Source of the DNA: Fuerstiella marisgermanici
GTDB taxonomy: Bacteria; Planctomycetota; Planctomycetia; Planctomycetales; Planctomycetaceae
Length of the DNA: 64,000 bases
Reading direction: 5' to 3'
Assembly: GCF_001983935.1 (NCBI RefSeq)
Contig: NZ_CP017641.1
Coordinates: forward strand, 2,666,001-2,730,000
Shown here: piece after piece, positions 10,031-18,776 of the stretch
Layout: each line of letters opens with the position of its first letter
Numbering within the stretch: position 1 is the first letter of the stretch
Notes under the pieces: generated by a model
The model's input: the letters and a program-made list of their open reading frames with translations, nothing else
Databases searched by the model: none
What the model was told of the DNA's origin: nothing
Program-made: the position numbers and the translations under genes

Positions 10031-10229
10031 GCAGGAGCCGTGCTGCCATTTTGGTGCGGAGCTCTTTTAGTGCTGTGCCGACATTTGATGGCGGCTGAAG
10101 TTCGCTCAAGAAAAGCTCGTAGCTATGCCACGGTTGAGCGGCCTTCACCTGCAGCTCTGTGCATGGACGTGCAAGAGTCTGCAGGCTGGGTGGCCCGTCA
10201 CTCAATGGCACTCAAACGTCGTTTGGCGA

Positions 10230-11864
10230 CTAACGAAGATACATCGCGCTGAAACGAATGTCCGTTTTCTTCGTGCCTTCGAACGTCACTCGGACACGCA
10301 CTCGCTTCGGGAGCTGCTTCAATTCGCTGCGGCCGCTCCACGTCACGGGCGTCTGGAATCCGCTAGCGTTGACGCGCGCGGCGTTCTGTCCCGAATAGTT
10401 CGGCAGTGGCTTCAGCAGGTGATCCAGCAGCTCGACTTTCAAATTGGCGTCGTCACCCAGCCCTTCGGCATTCATGAACATCTGGTGCGGCCCCGGTTCG
10501 ATGTCGACGGACGACGTCAGAAAACTGCTGACTGTTTCCTCCATCTGGTAGTCGCCGGTGCCTTTGGTTGTTTCGTCAACGACCAGGTCGGCAAACCGAT
10601 CGCGCGGCAGCGTGGCAATGCCAACTCCCCCGCGCGGTGGTGAACTCTCCCAGACTCGCGGATCCCACGCACCGTAGTAGACGTATGTTTGATGGCCCAC
10701 ATTTTCAAAGCCCTGCCCCTGCAGCAATCCGCCCTGATCCCATTCGCCATCGTCGCCACGTTTCAGGAAGATGTGTTCATGAGCAGGTTCACGGAAATGC
10801 ACGCCGTTGTTGCTGACGACAAAGCCAAGATCGATGGTGAGGTCTTTCCATTCGGGTGTGCCGTGCCACATGCCGGATATGCCGACCAGAACATTGCCGC
10901 GGTTCCAGACGCTGATGCCTTCATGAGTCTGCTCGCCCATGCGACTCTTGCCCGGACCCAACAGTTGATGCTGCGGAGTCCGTACAAACTGAATCGCGCT
11001 GGTGTGGCTCCACTTCGCAAAGTCGGATGAAACGAAGGTTCTCGACACTCGACCATGATACGGCCGCGCGGCCATGATCGCGTTTTGCCCGGACAGATAA
11101 AACAGGCCGTCCCACTTGTACAGACCACCGACCGGTTCGAAGTGCAGCGGCGGAATGACGGTGTCCGCTTCCAATAATTCTGCGTCCACAGGATCGGCGT
11201 CGACGGCCAGTTTCCACGTCAACCCGTCAGCGCTGACATACGGTGCGAGCGTTCCGTTGCGACGAGTGCTGCTCTTCGGAGTCCAAACATGAGCCCCCAT
11301 TTTGTAGCGGCGGTTGGGATCCGGATCGTCCGGATCGAACAGCACTTTCAAATTCAGCACGCCGACGCTGGGATCGAGCTTCACAAGATTGTTGTTGGTG
11401 TTGCCACCGGATTCGACCAGCCCCAGATTTGGCTTGTCCCAGTGAACACCATCGTCACTTTCCGCATAGGCGACTCGCCACGGCATCGAACGCGGAAGCT
11501 TCTTGTTCTGCCGTTCCGCCTTTGACACGGCCACGTACCACATCCGAAACTTACCGCTGGCTGAGTCTCGAATGACCGAACCGTAAAACTGCACCGCCCA
11601 CGAATCGCAGGATCCCTCGGGGCCTCGTGCCACCACCGGGTTTGACGCGTGGCGTTCGGGCGATCGCATCTCCAGCTTCAGGTTTTGAGTGAACGGGATC
11701 GAAACATCGTCGAATGCAAACAGCGTCACGGCCTGTGTTTCATCGAAGTACGAACTGTTGGCCAGCTCTTCGTCGGCAGTCGCGGCAGACAGCACCATAC
11801 AAGTGCTGACAGCGATTGTGGTCGCCAACGCCGCAAGCCGTCCAACTGCATTTGACACTCTCAT
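10230..11864 (-). CDS. Secreted glycosidase-like five-bladed propeller protein
   Basis: A signal peptide is visible (ATTIAVSTCMVLSAATADE). The body has the spaced motifs FRMWYVAV, AYAESDDGVHWDKPNLGL, DPNRRYKMGAHVW and YVSADGLTWKLA. These are typical of GH32/43/68-superfamily-like secreted proteins common in planctomycetes. The C-terminal 100 residues look like a beta-sandwich. The protein at 12826 shares both the motif order and the C-terminal module, so the two are distant paralogues. Catalytic acids cannot be assigned by eye. AGGAAGG stands 8 nt before the ATG. The gene is divergent from the RraA-like gene, with 197 bp between them. Likely exported to act on polysaccharide; substrate unknown. 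Confidence 0.7.
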   Translation of the reverse strand: MRVSNAVGRLAALATTIAVSTCMVLSAATADEELANSSYFDETQAVTLFAFDDVSIPFTQNLKLEMRSPERHASNPVVARGPEGSCDSWAVQFYGSVIRDSASGKFRMWYVAVSKAERQNKKLPRSMPWRVAYAESDDGVHWDKPNLGLVESGGNTNNNLVKLDPSVGVLNLKVLFDPDDPDPNRRYKMGAHVWTPKSSTRRNGTLAPYVSADGLTWKLAVDADPVDAELLEADTVIPPLHFEPVGGLYKWDGLFYLSGQNAIMAARPYHGRVSRTFVSSDFAKWSHTSAIQFVRTPQHQLLGPGKSRMGEQTHEGISVWNRGNVLVGISGMWHGTPEWKDLTIDLGFVVSNNGVHFREPAHEHIFLKRGDDGEWDQGGLLQGQGFENVGHQTYVYYGAWDPRVWESSPPRGGVGIATLPRDRFADLVVDETTKGTGDYQMEETVSSFLTSSVDIEPGPHQMFMNAEGLGDDANLKVELLDHLLKPLPNYSGQNAARVNASGFQTPVTWSGRSELKQLPKRVRVRVTFEGTKKTDIRFSAMYLR

Positions 11865-12061
11865 CAGTTCCGCCTTCCTGTATTACGTCAGTTTCGCCAG
11901 AGACCAGAGTGTCACCAGCAATTCGGCCACCCAAAAATGAAATAGCCTGTATCCAACTTCATCGTCGCATGCTAAACGGCATCGTTGACACTGCGGACCC
12001 ATTAAATACCATATATTTCGTTCTTTCAATCGACACGCACCCTGAATGGTGAGGGCGACCG

Positions 12062-12829
12062 ATGCCAAACTCCGAGCCCACACCCGCCATCCAGCGGACT
12101 CACCTGCAGCAGTTGGCGGAATACGATACCGCCCTGCTGGCCAACCTGATGCGGTTTGTCGATACCACGCCGACTCATCTATGGTACATGAGCAACGAGA
12201 TCCGTGCGCTGCTGCCGGACGTCGGTCCCACGGTGGGGGTCGCGGTCACGTGTGAGCTCGATACAAGCACGCCGGACGATGAATCAGACGGCAACGCCGA
12301 CGATTTCTGGACACAGCTTTCTCAAATGGAAGCGATGGATGTGCCGACCGTTTGGGTGGTGAAATGTGTCGGCAGCCGACCGCAACATGAATGCATCATG
12401 GGCGATGGAATGGGGAAGCTGCTGCACGCGGCCGGCTGCGTTGGGGCGGTCACAGACGGCGGCCTGCGTGACCTGCCGGGCCTTCGCACAATTGGCTTTG
12501 CCGCTTACGGAAGCGGTGTCACGATTCATCACTGCAACCTTCGCTTTCGCCGCATCAATACGCCGGTCGACATTGGCGGTATCACAATCAGCCCTAGTGA
12601 TGTCATTCACGCGAATGCGGAAGGTGTGATTCGGATTCCTGAAGCCGCAGTCACGAAGCTAGCCGATCGAGCTCCCGCATACCGAGCATTCGAACACGAT
12701 GCTCATCAATTGTTTCGTCGCACTGATATCACCTCGGCGGAAAAGCGTCCGTTAACAGACGCAATACTGAAAAAACACGGCTTCAGCGACTGCCTGTCGA
12801 CAATAGAAAACGAAGAAAGTGGAACATGA
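12062..12829 (+). CDS. RraA family protein (oxaloacetate decarboxylase / HMG aldolase-like)
   Basis: The sequence shows the RraA fold signature: VGVAVTCEL, then VWVVKCVGSRPQHECIMGDG, then AAGCVGAVTDGGLRDLPGLR, where the Arg-Asp pair corresponds to the substrate- and metal-binding pair of class II HMG/CHA aldolases. PVDIGGITISPSDVIHANAEG follows, and EGVIRIPEA near the end. At 255 aa it is in the usual range with a short C-terminal extension. Members cleave 4-hydroxy-4-methyl-2-oxoglutarate-type acids or decarboxylate oxaloacetate; some were named as RNase E inhibitors. GAGGG lies 6 nt before the ATG. Its stop overlaps the start of the next gene by 4 nt, so the two are translationally coupled. 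A role in sugar-acid breakdown is inferred. Confidence 0.85.
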   Translation: MPNSEPTPAIQRTHLQQLAEYDTALLANLMRFVDTTPTHLWYMSNEIRALLPDVGPTVGVAVTCELDTSTPDDESDGNADDFWTQLSQMEAMDVPTVWVVKCVGSRPQHECIMGDGMGKLLHAAGCVGAVTDGGLRDLPGLRTIGFAAYGSGVTIHHCNLRFRRINTPVDIGGITISPSDVIHANAEGVIRIPEAAVTKLADRAPAYRAFEHDAHQLFRRTDITSAEKRPLTDAILKKHGFSDCLSTIENEESGT

Positions 12830-14280
12830 AAACACGCCTGTCGCGCGCCGCGTCGATTCTGGCAATGGCCGTCATTGTGTTGGCGAAGGCCTCCGTCCTT
12901 TTCGCTCAACCTGTGGATATCGGGTCGCGACGTGAACTATTTGTCGACCGGCTGTTGATCGATCGCATGGACGGCGTTGATCTGCGTCTGCATCACCCGG
13001 TCAAGGCACCACGTCCAAAGTCGCCACTTCCGGAAAAGCATTACTTCACGATCCTGCACGATAAAGACGACGACGGCCCGTTGTTCCGAGCGTATTGGCG
13101 AGAAACAGATCCGGACTATCGCGGGCCAACCCACACGGGACATCCCGGTGAAATGGTTTGCTATGCAGAAAGTCGAGATGGTCACGAATGGACGTTCCCG
13201 GAACTCGGCCTGCACGACATTCGCAGTTCGCGCGGCAACAACGTGATTCTGACAAAACAGCCACTGGTCCTCACTAACTTCACGCCCTTCATTGATACTC
13301 GTCCCGGCGTAAAACCTGCCGAACGCTACAAAGCACTCGGCGGCTACCCCGGCCCCGGCGACAAACGTGGAAAATCAGAAGCAGGATGGGGCCTCTTCGA
13401 ATTCGTGTCTGAGGACGGAATTCGCTGGACGAAGAAGAACGAAGTCATTCCCTATCAGCCGGAATGGCGGCACGCGTTTGATTCACAGAACGTTTCGTTT
13501 TGGTCGGCCGCTGAACAGCAATACGTCTGCTACCTTCGCACATGGACGCCCGGCGAACGCCTGCGCAGCGTCAGTCGTACGACTTCGCCGGATTACCAAA
13601 CGTGGACGAAGCCGGTGGCGATGAATCCCAACCTTCCGGGCGAGCACCTTTACACAAATCAGACGCATCCTTACTTTCGAGCTCCCCACATTTATATCGC
13701 GACACCGACACGCTTCGTTCCTGATCGAGGCGACGCGCCGGGCTATGACAAGAAGGACGTCAACGCGACCGACATCCTGTTTATGTCGACTCGCGCTGGT
13801 TCAGAAAAGTACGACCGAGTCTTCACCGAAGCCTTGATCCGGCCAGGGCTGCATCAAGAACGCTGGCGGAATCGATCTAACTACGTCGCGTTGAACGTCG
13901 TTCCGACCGGGCCGAACGAAATGTCGATCTACCACCGCAGCGGCGACCGCTACGTGCTGCGTACCGACGGGTTTGTATCCGTCAACGCGGGTTCTGATGC
14001 CGGCGAGCTGATTACTCGCCCGTTGATCTTCTCGGGCAAAGAACTGCACCTGAATCTTAGCACGAGTGCCGTCGGATCGATTCAGGTCGAAGTCCAAACG
14101 GAATCCGGAACACCGATCCCCGGCTTCACGCTCGCTGACTGCCCGGCCGTCTACGGAGACGGCATCGATCTGGCGGTGAAGTGGTACAACAATCGAGACC
14201 TGTCCACGGTGGCCGGGCAAGCAGTTCAGCTTCGCTTCGTGATGAAGGAATGCGACCTGTACTCGTTTCAGATTCGGTAA
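12826..14280 (+). CDS. Secreted GH-like beta-propeller protein
   Basis: An N-terminal signal segment (about residues 1-27, ending VLFAQP) precedes GSRRELFVDRLLIDRMDGV and LRLHHPVKAP, an opening typical of a planctomycete secreted glycosidase-like family. CYAESRDGHEWTFPELGL, PAERYKALGGYPG and FEFVSEDGIRWTKK mark propeller blades. The last 100 residues resemble a beta-sandwich. The same motif order occurs in the gene at 10230-11864. The ATG overlaps the TGA of the RraA-like gene (ATGA). Expected to be exported and to act on, or bind, a glycan. No tested catalytic residue can be named. Confidence 0.72.
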   Translation: MKTRLSRAASILAMAVIVLAKASVLFAQPVDIGSRRELFVDRLLIDRMDGVDLRLHHPVKAPRPKSPLPEKHYFTILHDKDDDGPLFRAYWRETDPDYRGPTHTGHPGEMVCYAESRDGHEWTFPELGLHDIRSSRGNNVILTKQPLVLTNFTPFIDTRPGVKPAERYKALGGYPGPGDKRGKSEAGWGLFEFVSEDGIRWTKKNEVIPYQPEWRHAFDSQNVSFWSAAEQQYVCYLRTWTPGERLRSVSRTTSPDYQTWTKPVAMNPNLPGEHLYTNQTHPYFRAPHIYIATPTRFVPDRGDAPGYDKKDVNATDILFMSTRAGSEKYDRVFTEALIRPGLHQERWRNRSNYVALNVVPTGPNEMSIYHRSGDRYVLRTDGFVSVNAGSDAGELITRPLIFSGKELHLNLSTSAVGSIQVEVQTESGTPIPGFTLADCPAVYGDGIDLAVKWYNNRDLSTVAGQAVQLRFVMKECDLYSFQIR

Positions 14281-14339
14281 ACGCAGGCTCGCAAATGTCA
14301 ACGCGGTCCCACTTGGGCAGTTCGCCGGTGGAGGCAACC

Positions 14340-14632
14340 GTGGAGTTGATCGGGGCAGGCAAAGAGTTACCGCTTCTTACGGCGTTGGTCTCGGTTGTCC
14401 CCGGCCAAACGGTGCCGGACGCGAAAGCAATCGGTCAGGAGCCAACACGGATCTTTATGGAGCCAAAAACTCAGCGAGACCGCTGAACGAATCGCAACGC
14501 ATCGTGGGTGCCTTGAAAGCAGCGGGCGGTAACGTGATATTTGCAATCTCCCCCAAAGCCGGACACGATGCGTGCTCGGAAACCGACATCAACCTCGACT
14601 TGTACCAGTGGCTACTGCGGCAACGCAGGTGA
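14340..14632 (+). pseudogene. Frameshifted C-terminal relic of a secreted alpha/beta hydrolase
   Basis: One frame reads AKAIGQEPTRIF up to about 14457. The reading then continues in another frame as YGAKNSARPLNESQRIVGAL, followed by KAAGGNVIFAISPKAGHDA and finally DLYQWLLRQRR, stop at 14632. Together this matches the C-terminus of phospholipase/carboxylesterase-type hydrolases, where the pattern is PTR-FHGAKD-PLNESQ-GHD, and includes the catalytic His of GHD. No N-terminal domain, nucleophile Ser or start can be found upstream, because the upstream gene ends at 14280. It is therefore a decayed fragment with at least one frameshift. It fills most of the gap 14281-14663. Confidence 0.65.
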
Positions 14633-14663
14633 GCCGAACAAGCCGATCAATAAGCACACTACT

Positions 14664-15497
14664 ATGAAGTCCACGTTCTTCGCTGATTGTCTTCGTACGA
14701 TTCTGCTGTTGTCTATCGCACAGTGCGCGTCGGCTCAGACAGTTGATTCTGCGAAGCCCCTGTTGAAGGCTCATGCGCACAACGATTACCTGCACGAACG
14801 TCCTTTGCTGGATGCTCTGAAACACGGATTTTGCAGCGTCGAAGCTGACATTTTTCTGGTGGATGGACAACTGTTGGTGGCTCATTCGTTCGTGGAACTT
14901 AGCCCTGACCGCACGCTTGAGAAACTCTACCTGCAGCCATTGCGCGAACGAGTTCGCCAGCACAACGGACACGTCTACCCAAACGAAACGCCGTTCACAT
15001 TGCTGATTGACATCAAGAAAGACGGCGCGAAAACGTATCAAGCTCTCAGCGAGCTTCTGCAGAAATACAACGACGTCTTTTCGCACAACGCCGACGGGCA
15101 ACGACAGGAACACGCGGTCACGGCGATCATCAGTGGCGATCGACCGTTCGAGGTGATTAATGCGGACGAATGCCGCATTGCGGGAATCGATGGCCGCCTG
15201 GCAGACATCGACAGCAACGCTCCAGTGCTGCAGATGCCGCTGATCAGTGACAACTGGCGAAAGCACTTTCACTGGGACGGTAAGGGAGAAATCCCCAGCG
15301 ACGAAGCAAGGAAGCTGAAAGAAATCGTCCAGAAGGTTCACGCGAAAGGACGTCGGCTCCGTTTTTGGGCCACGCCTGATACTCCGGCTGCCTGGAAAGT
15401 CCTGAACGATGCCAACGTTGATCTGATCAACACGGACAACCTGCCGGAGCTGGCCGAATTCCTGACCAAGCACGACCTGCAACGGGCGACTGACTGA
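14664..15497 (+). CDS. Secreted PLC/GDPD-like phosphodiesterase (AIM6-type)
   Basis: The start is placed at the ATG at 14664 because a signal peptide begins there (MKSTFFADCLRTILLLSIAQ, cleavage after SAQ); the frame is open upstream through the hydrolase relic. The mature protein opens with LLKAHAHNDYLHERPLLDA and then HGFCSVEADIFLVDG, followed by LLVAHSF. This His-His and Glu-Asp pattern is that of PI-PLC/glycerophosphodiesterase TIM barrels, close to the AIM6 group. The C-terminal RRLRFWATPDTPAAWKVL and NVDLINTDNLPEL fit the last strands. Predicted product: an exported phosphodiester hydrolase of 277 aa. Substrate not known. Confidence 0.82.
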   Translation: MKSTFFADCLRTILLLSIAQCASAQTVDSAKPLLKAHAHNDYLHERPLLDALKHGFCSVEADIFLVDGQLLVAHSFVELSPDRTLEKLYLQPLRERVRQHNGHVYPNETPFTLLIDIKKDGAKTYQALSELLQKYNDVFSHNADGQRQEHAVTAIISGDRPFEVINADECRIAGIDGRLADIDSNAPVLQMPLISDNWRKHFHWDGKGEIPSDEARKLKEIVQKVHAKGRRLRFWATPDTPAAWKVLNDANVDLINTDNLPELAEFLTKHDLQRATD

Positions 15498-15524
15498 AGC
15501 CTCAGCAAGCGGAAACATTCAATT

Positions 15525-15626
15525 AGAGCGGTTTCCCTTTTTCATGGACGGTTCGTGGTCGTGAGAAACAGCCTTCACCGTAGGCAACGCCAGTTCCGCG
15601 GCCACGATTCAGCGAGATTCGGTGTA
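15525..15626. repeat. Structured dispersed repeat, copy 1 of 3
   Basis: This is one of three related 102-103 nt intergenic elements (others at 34564 and 56867). Shared blocks are TGGACGGTTC, a GCC block in the middle, CGGCCAC and CAGCGAGATTC. The terminal hairpin CAGCGA-GAT-TCGGTG (15610-15624) has one mismatch. The outer stem pairs CATGG (15543-15547) with CCACG (15602-15606), with one A-C mismatch that is a G-U wobble if the minus strand is read as RNA. This is the most diverged copy. The rest of the gap 15498-15829 shows no gene. Confidence 0.65.
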
Positions 15627-15829
15627 GGTGCCTACTTCTTACTCTGCAGTTCGCTAACTGCGATCTCATTGTCACTGCGAAGACACGCTTGACTAACCGA
15701 ACGCCGCAAGTTTCCAATGGTGGTTGGCATCAATCACAATCGAAGAACGACTTCATCAAACTCACATCGGAATACAACGCCGTGATAACGAAACACAATC
15801 GCACACGACTTCAGCAGAATCTGTCCCTC

Positions 15830-17014
15830 ATGACGAAGGCAACTGTTCTTCTCGCCATGTTTGTTGCGGCAGGCGGCGTGCCTTCAGCGTTTGGTCAGTC
15901 CACGTTGACATCGGAACTGGTGTTTCCGCTGGATCAGCGTCACAACCATGCCCCAGGCATTGTGGAACTCGAAAATGGTGAACTGCTGGTTTCGTGGTAT
16001 CGCGGCAGCGGAGAACGCAAAGCCGATGACGTCGCTGTCTATGGTGCTCGCAAGCCTGTCGGCAGCAAGACGTGGAGCGATCCCTTCCGGATGGTCGATA
16101 CACCGGGGTTTCCGGACTGCAACACGTGCATGATGATCGACCGACACAATCGACTGTGCCTGTATTGGCCGGTCATCATCGCGAACACCTGGGAATCCTG
16201 CCTCACGTTCTACAAGGTGTCTGATCAACCGACCGGCAAAGGAAGTCCCGAGTGGTCGGACGGCGGCGTTATCCTATTGAAGCCGGAGGACTTTGGCCCC
16301 AAAGCGATACAGGTCCTGGACGAAGAAATTGCAAAGCTGCCGACTCAACTCGCGGACGCTTACAGCACGGAACTGTCAGATCTCCGAGAACTCCTCACTC
16401 AGAAACTCTACCAGCGACTCGGATGGCAACCGCGATGCAAGCCGACCGTGTTGCCGTCAGGGCGAATTCTATTGCCTCTGTATTCCGACACGTATTCCAT
16501 CTGCATCATGGCCATCAGCGACGACGATGGTGCTCACTGGTACGCCAGCAAGCCACTGATTGGCTTCGGAAACATTCAACCGGCCGTTCTGCGTCGTGAC
16601 GACGGAACGCTGATCGCCTACATGCGAGAGAACGGTCCTCGAAAGCACATTCGAGTCTGCGAATCGAAGGACGATGGAATTACCTGGGGCCCGGTCACGG
16701 AGTCTGTTTTGGTCAATCCCGGCTCCGGGCTGGACGGCGTCCGTCTGAAGAATGGTCACTGGCTGCTTGTCTACAACGACACTCAGAAAGGTCGCAACAG
16801 CCTTGCGGTTTCGATTTCAACCGACGAAGGCCGATCCTGGAAATGGACAAGGCATCTGGAGCGACAGGAGGAAGGTTCGTACCACTATCCCGCTGTGATT
16901 CAGGGCAGCGATGGCACCATCCACGTTGTCTACAGCTACTTTGTGACCGGCGGCAAAAGCATGAAGCACGCCAGCTTTGACGAAGCCTGGGTTCAGCAGG
17001 GGAAGAAAGATTAG
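15830..17014 (+). CDS. Secreted BNR/Asp-box exo-alpha-sialidase-like protein
   Basis: The ATG at 15830 is preferred because a signal peptide starts there (MTKATVLLAMFVAAGG, ending SAFGQ); the frame continues 47 codons upstream without family features. Three Asp-boxes are visible: SDDDGAHWY, SKDDGITWG and STDEGRSWKW. The sequence begins with HNHAPGIVELENGELLVSWY and ends with YHYPAVIQGSDGTIHVVYSY. This is the sialidase-like six-bladed propeller family, often annotated exo-alpha-sialidase, though many members act on other sugars. At 394 aa it is in the family range. The GH-like and PLC-like genes nearby also encode exported proteins. Substrate uncertain. Confidence 0.83.
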   Translation: MTKATVLLAMFVAAGGVPSAFGQSTLTSELVFPLDQRHNHAPGIVELENGELLVSWYRGSGERKADDVAVYGARKPVGSKTWSDPFRMVDTPGFPDCNTCMMIDRHNRLCLYWPVIIANTWESCLTFYKVSDQPTGKGSPEWSDGGVILLKPEDFGPKAIQVLDEEIAKLPTQLADAYSTELSDLRELLTQKLYQRLGWQPRCKPTVLPSGRILLPLYSDTYSICIMAISDDDGAHWYASKPLIGFGNIQPAVLRRDDGTLIAYMRENGPRKHIRVCESKDDGITWGPVTESVLVNPGSGLDGVRLKNGHWLLVYNDTQKGRNSLAVSISTDEGRSWKWTRHLERQEEGSYHYPAVIQGSDGTIHVVYSYFVTGGKSMKHASFDEAWVQQGKKD

Positions 17015-17420
17015 TCGGCAACTGCTTGGCCGCCTTTCGTCAGATCATCCGGAGGCTACAGCGATAGGAGCGGAACCGTGACTTGGTTCGTCGAACAGCG
17101 TGCATGATTGTTGCCGGCGGGCGTTAGCGGAGGCTCACCCCTTACCACCGCCGTGAGAGCAAAGGCACAATTCTTTTTTGGATACATCCGTCGGCGCTTG
17201 CGGAAAGCAAATGTAGACTTGTGGCGCACCTTGGTTGAACTTGCCCATGAAGACCGTGGTGTCTATACCACCAGCTCAAAGAAATCCACTGTTTAAGGAT
17301 TGAGTCGAGCACCAGTGGCGCGTGCCGCGAGTCGCATTCAGCAAACGCTGCACGGGAAGCATTCGTCAGAATGAAAGTGCCAAACGGGCCTGCCTCATTT
17401 GAGACACATCAATGACACGC
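17015..17420. other. Intergenic gap without a supportable gene
   Basis: The 406-bp stretch lies between the convergent sialidase-like and alpha/beta hydrolase genes. A 62-codon open frame at 17108-17296 has no recognisable motif and no ribosome site. No terminator with a T-tract was found. Confidence 0.5.
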
Positions 17421-18227
17421 TTATTTGACGCGGCTGTGCACGACCACAAAGTCGACGATCGGCGACGGATCTTTCAGGCTGTGCGGGTGATGGCCGACGC
17501 CGGCCTTGGAAATCACCGTGATCTTTCCGCCAAGCTCCTTGTACCGCTGTTCGATGATCGCCGTGTTCTCTTCCACCGGCACCACAACATCCGCGGCACC
17601 GACCACGTGCAGCAGCGGGACATCGGCTTTGGCCAGTGGCTTCAGATTGTCAATGGGATTCCGTCGCCAGCTTAGAGCCTGTTCTTCCGACAAGCCGTAG
17701 GCCTTTAGGCATCTCTGCCAGTCACCGGGGCTGCCCTTGCCTTTCCCTTTGCCTCCCGGCCAGCTTTTGAAATCGCACACTGGCGCGTCCGCGTAAATGC
17801 ATGACACCTTGTCCGGGTTTTTGGCGGCCCAGTTGTAGATGATCAAACCGCCGCGGCTCATGCCTTCCAGAGCCACCTTGTTTGCGAAGCCATGTTCTTC
17901 CGTCAGAAACCGGTAGAACTCATCCCAGATCGCCACGGCTTTCGGAGAACCAAATAGGCCGCCAACCTCCGCGTAGACAACGTGGAAGCCCTTTTCCAAT
18001 AGGGCTTTGTCCGCCTGAGGTTCGTGGCCAAAAAAACGAGCACGCCAGATCCACGGCTTACCCGGCGCCGCGTTCTTTGGCACAACCACGATGCACTGAG
18101 TGCCATCATGCACAAAGTCATAGCGGTCAAACCCCTGAAACTGCCCCTTCTTACCAGCAAACGGCGGTTCTGCGTGCACCTGAAAAGCAAAAACGGTCAA
18201 CAACAACGCGCTGAATGCGACTTTCAT
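17421..18227 (-). CDS. Secreted alpha/beta hydrolase (prolyl-oligopeptidase-like fold)
   Basis: The start at 18227 (MKVAFSALLLTVFAFQVHAE) is supported by a signal peptide and by AGGAAA directly upstream. The nucleophile elbow is VALEGMSRGGLIIYNWA. A candidate acid lies around LLHVVGAADVVVPVEEN and the catalytic His in KAGVGHHPHSLKDPSPI. The opening GFDRYDFVHDGTQCIVVVPK is typical of planctomycete secreted esterase-like proteins. At 268 aa it is a single hydrolase domain without a propeller. Predicted product: an exported esterase or peptidase; substrate unknown. It converges with the sialidase-like gene. Confidence 0.82.
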   Translation of the reverse strand: MKVAFSALLLTVFAFQVHAEPPFAGKKGQFQGFDRYDFVHDGTQCIVVVPKNAAPGKPWIWRARFFGHEPQADKALLEKGFHVVYAEVGGLFGSPKAVAIWDEFYRFLTEEHGFANKVALEGMSRGGLIIYNWAAKNPDKVSCIYADAPVCDFKSWPGGKGKGKGSPGDWQRCLKAYGLSEEQALSWRRNPIDNLKPLAKADVPLLHVVGAADVVVPVEENTAIIEQRYKELGGKITVISKAGVGHHPHSLKDPSPIVDFVVVHSRVK

Positions 18228-18776
18228 TTTCCTGCTCCGATTCCTTGGCTTAACTGTGAACACTGTTTTCGCAATCGTATCAGATCCAGCCGAACGACGT
18301 GCCTGTATCGTCGGCCCGCCCGTCATCAGCGCGACGCAGTGAACTTCGTTAACGACAAGGCGAGCGGCGAATGGGACCGCGTTGTTTCGAAGTACGTCCG
18401 TCCGTTGCGAACATCATATGCAAATCTGCGGCAGGAATGACTTTACTTTGCGGAATGTGACATTCGATCCGCGGCCATGCCGTGACCCCGCGACACGTAA
18501 CTACATCCAGTGAAGTAGGCTGGGCATTGCCCACCAATTGTGAATTGATGGGCAATGCCCATCCTACTTGCTACGAGGGGAATGTTCTCCTGTGCTTCGC
18601 ACACAGCTTGCGAGCCTCTCTCTGGCCAATTTGAAAATGAGCTGCGTCCTCTTTCTCTCCCTTAGAAACGAAAAAATTGTGTCTTGGACTGCCTTGCCTA
18701 GGTGGCGTTGTGAATATGAAGCCCATCGGTACAATTTCGTACGCAACCGAGTAACCTTTTTAGACGAAATTTATCC
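18228..18776. other. Left border region of the defence-like island
   Basis: This 549-bp stretch holds no supportable gene. It contains the palindromic repeat at 18513-18569. The sequence right of that repeat looks more A/T-rich than the flanking genes, as does the operon that follows. The promoter of the operon must lie here, but no convincing -35/-10 pair was seen. Confidence 0.45.
18513..18569. repeat. Palindromic repeat, full copy, left of the island
   Basis: The left arm (18513-18539, AAGTAGGCTGGGCATTGCCC...) and right arm (18543-18569, AATTGATGGGCAATGCCCAT...) pair at 25 of 27 positions around a 3-nt loop. The right arm recurs almost unchanged at 22192-22219, on the other side of the DUF262-HEPN-methyltransferase operon. 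It could be a MITE-like or REP-like element. No T-tract is present. Confidence 0.7.

Noticed and set aside
14589-15518. A 309-codon open frame on the minus strand
   Set aside because: It lies antisense to the PLC-like gene, which has a signal peptide and family motifs; the antisense frame has neither.
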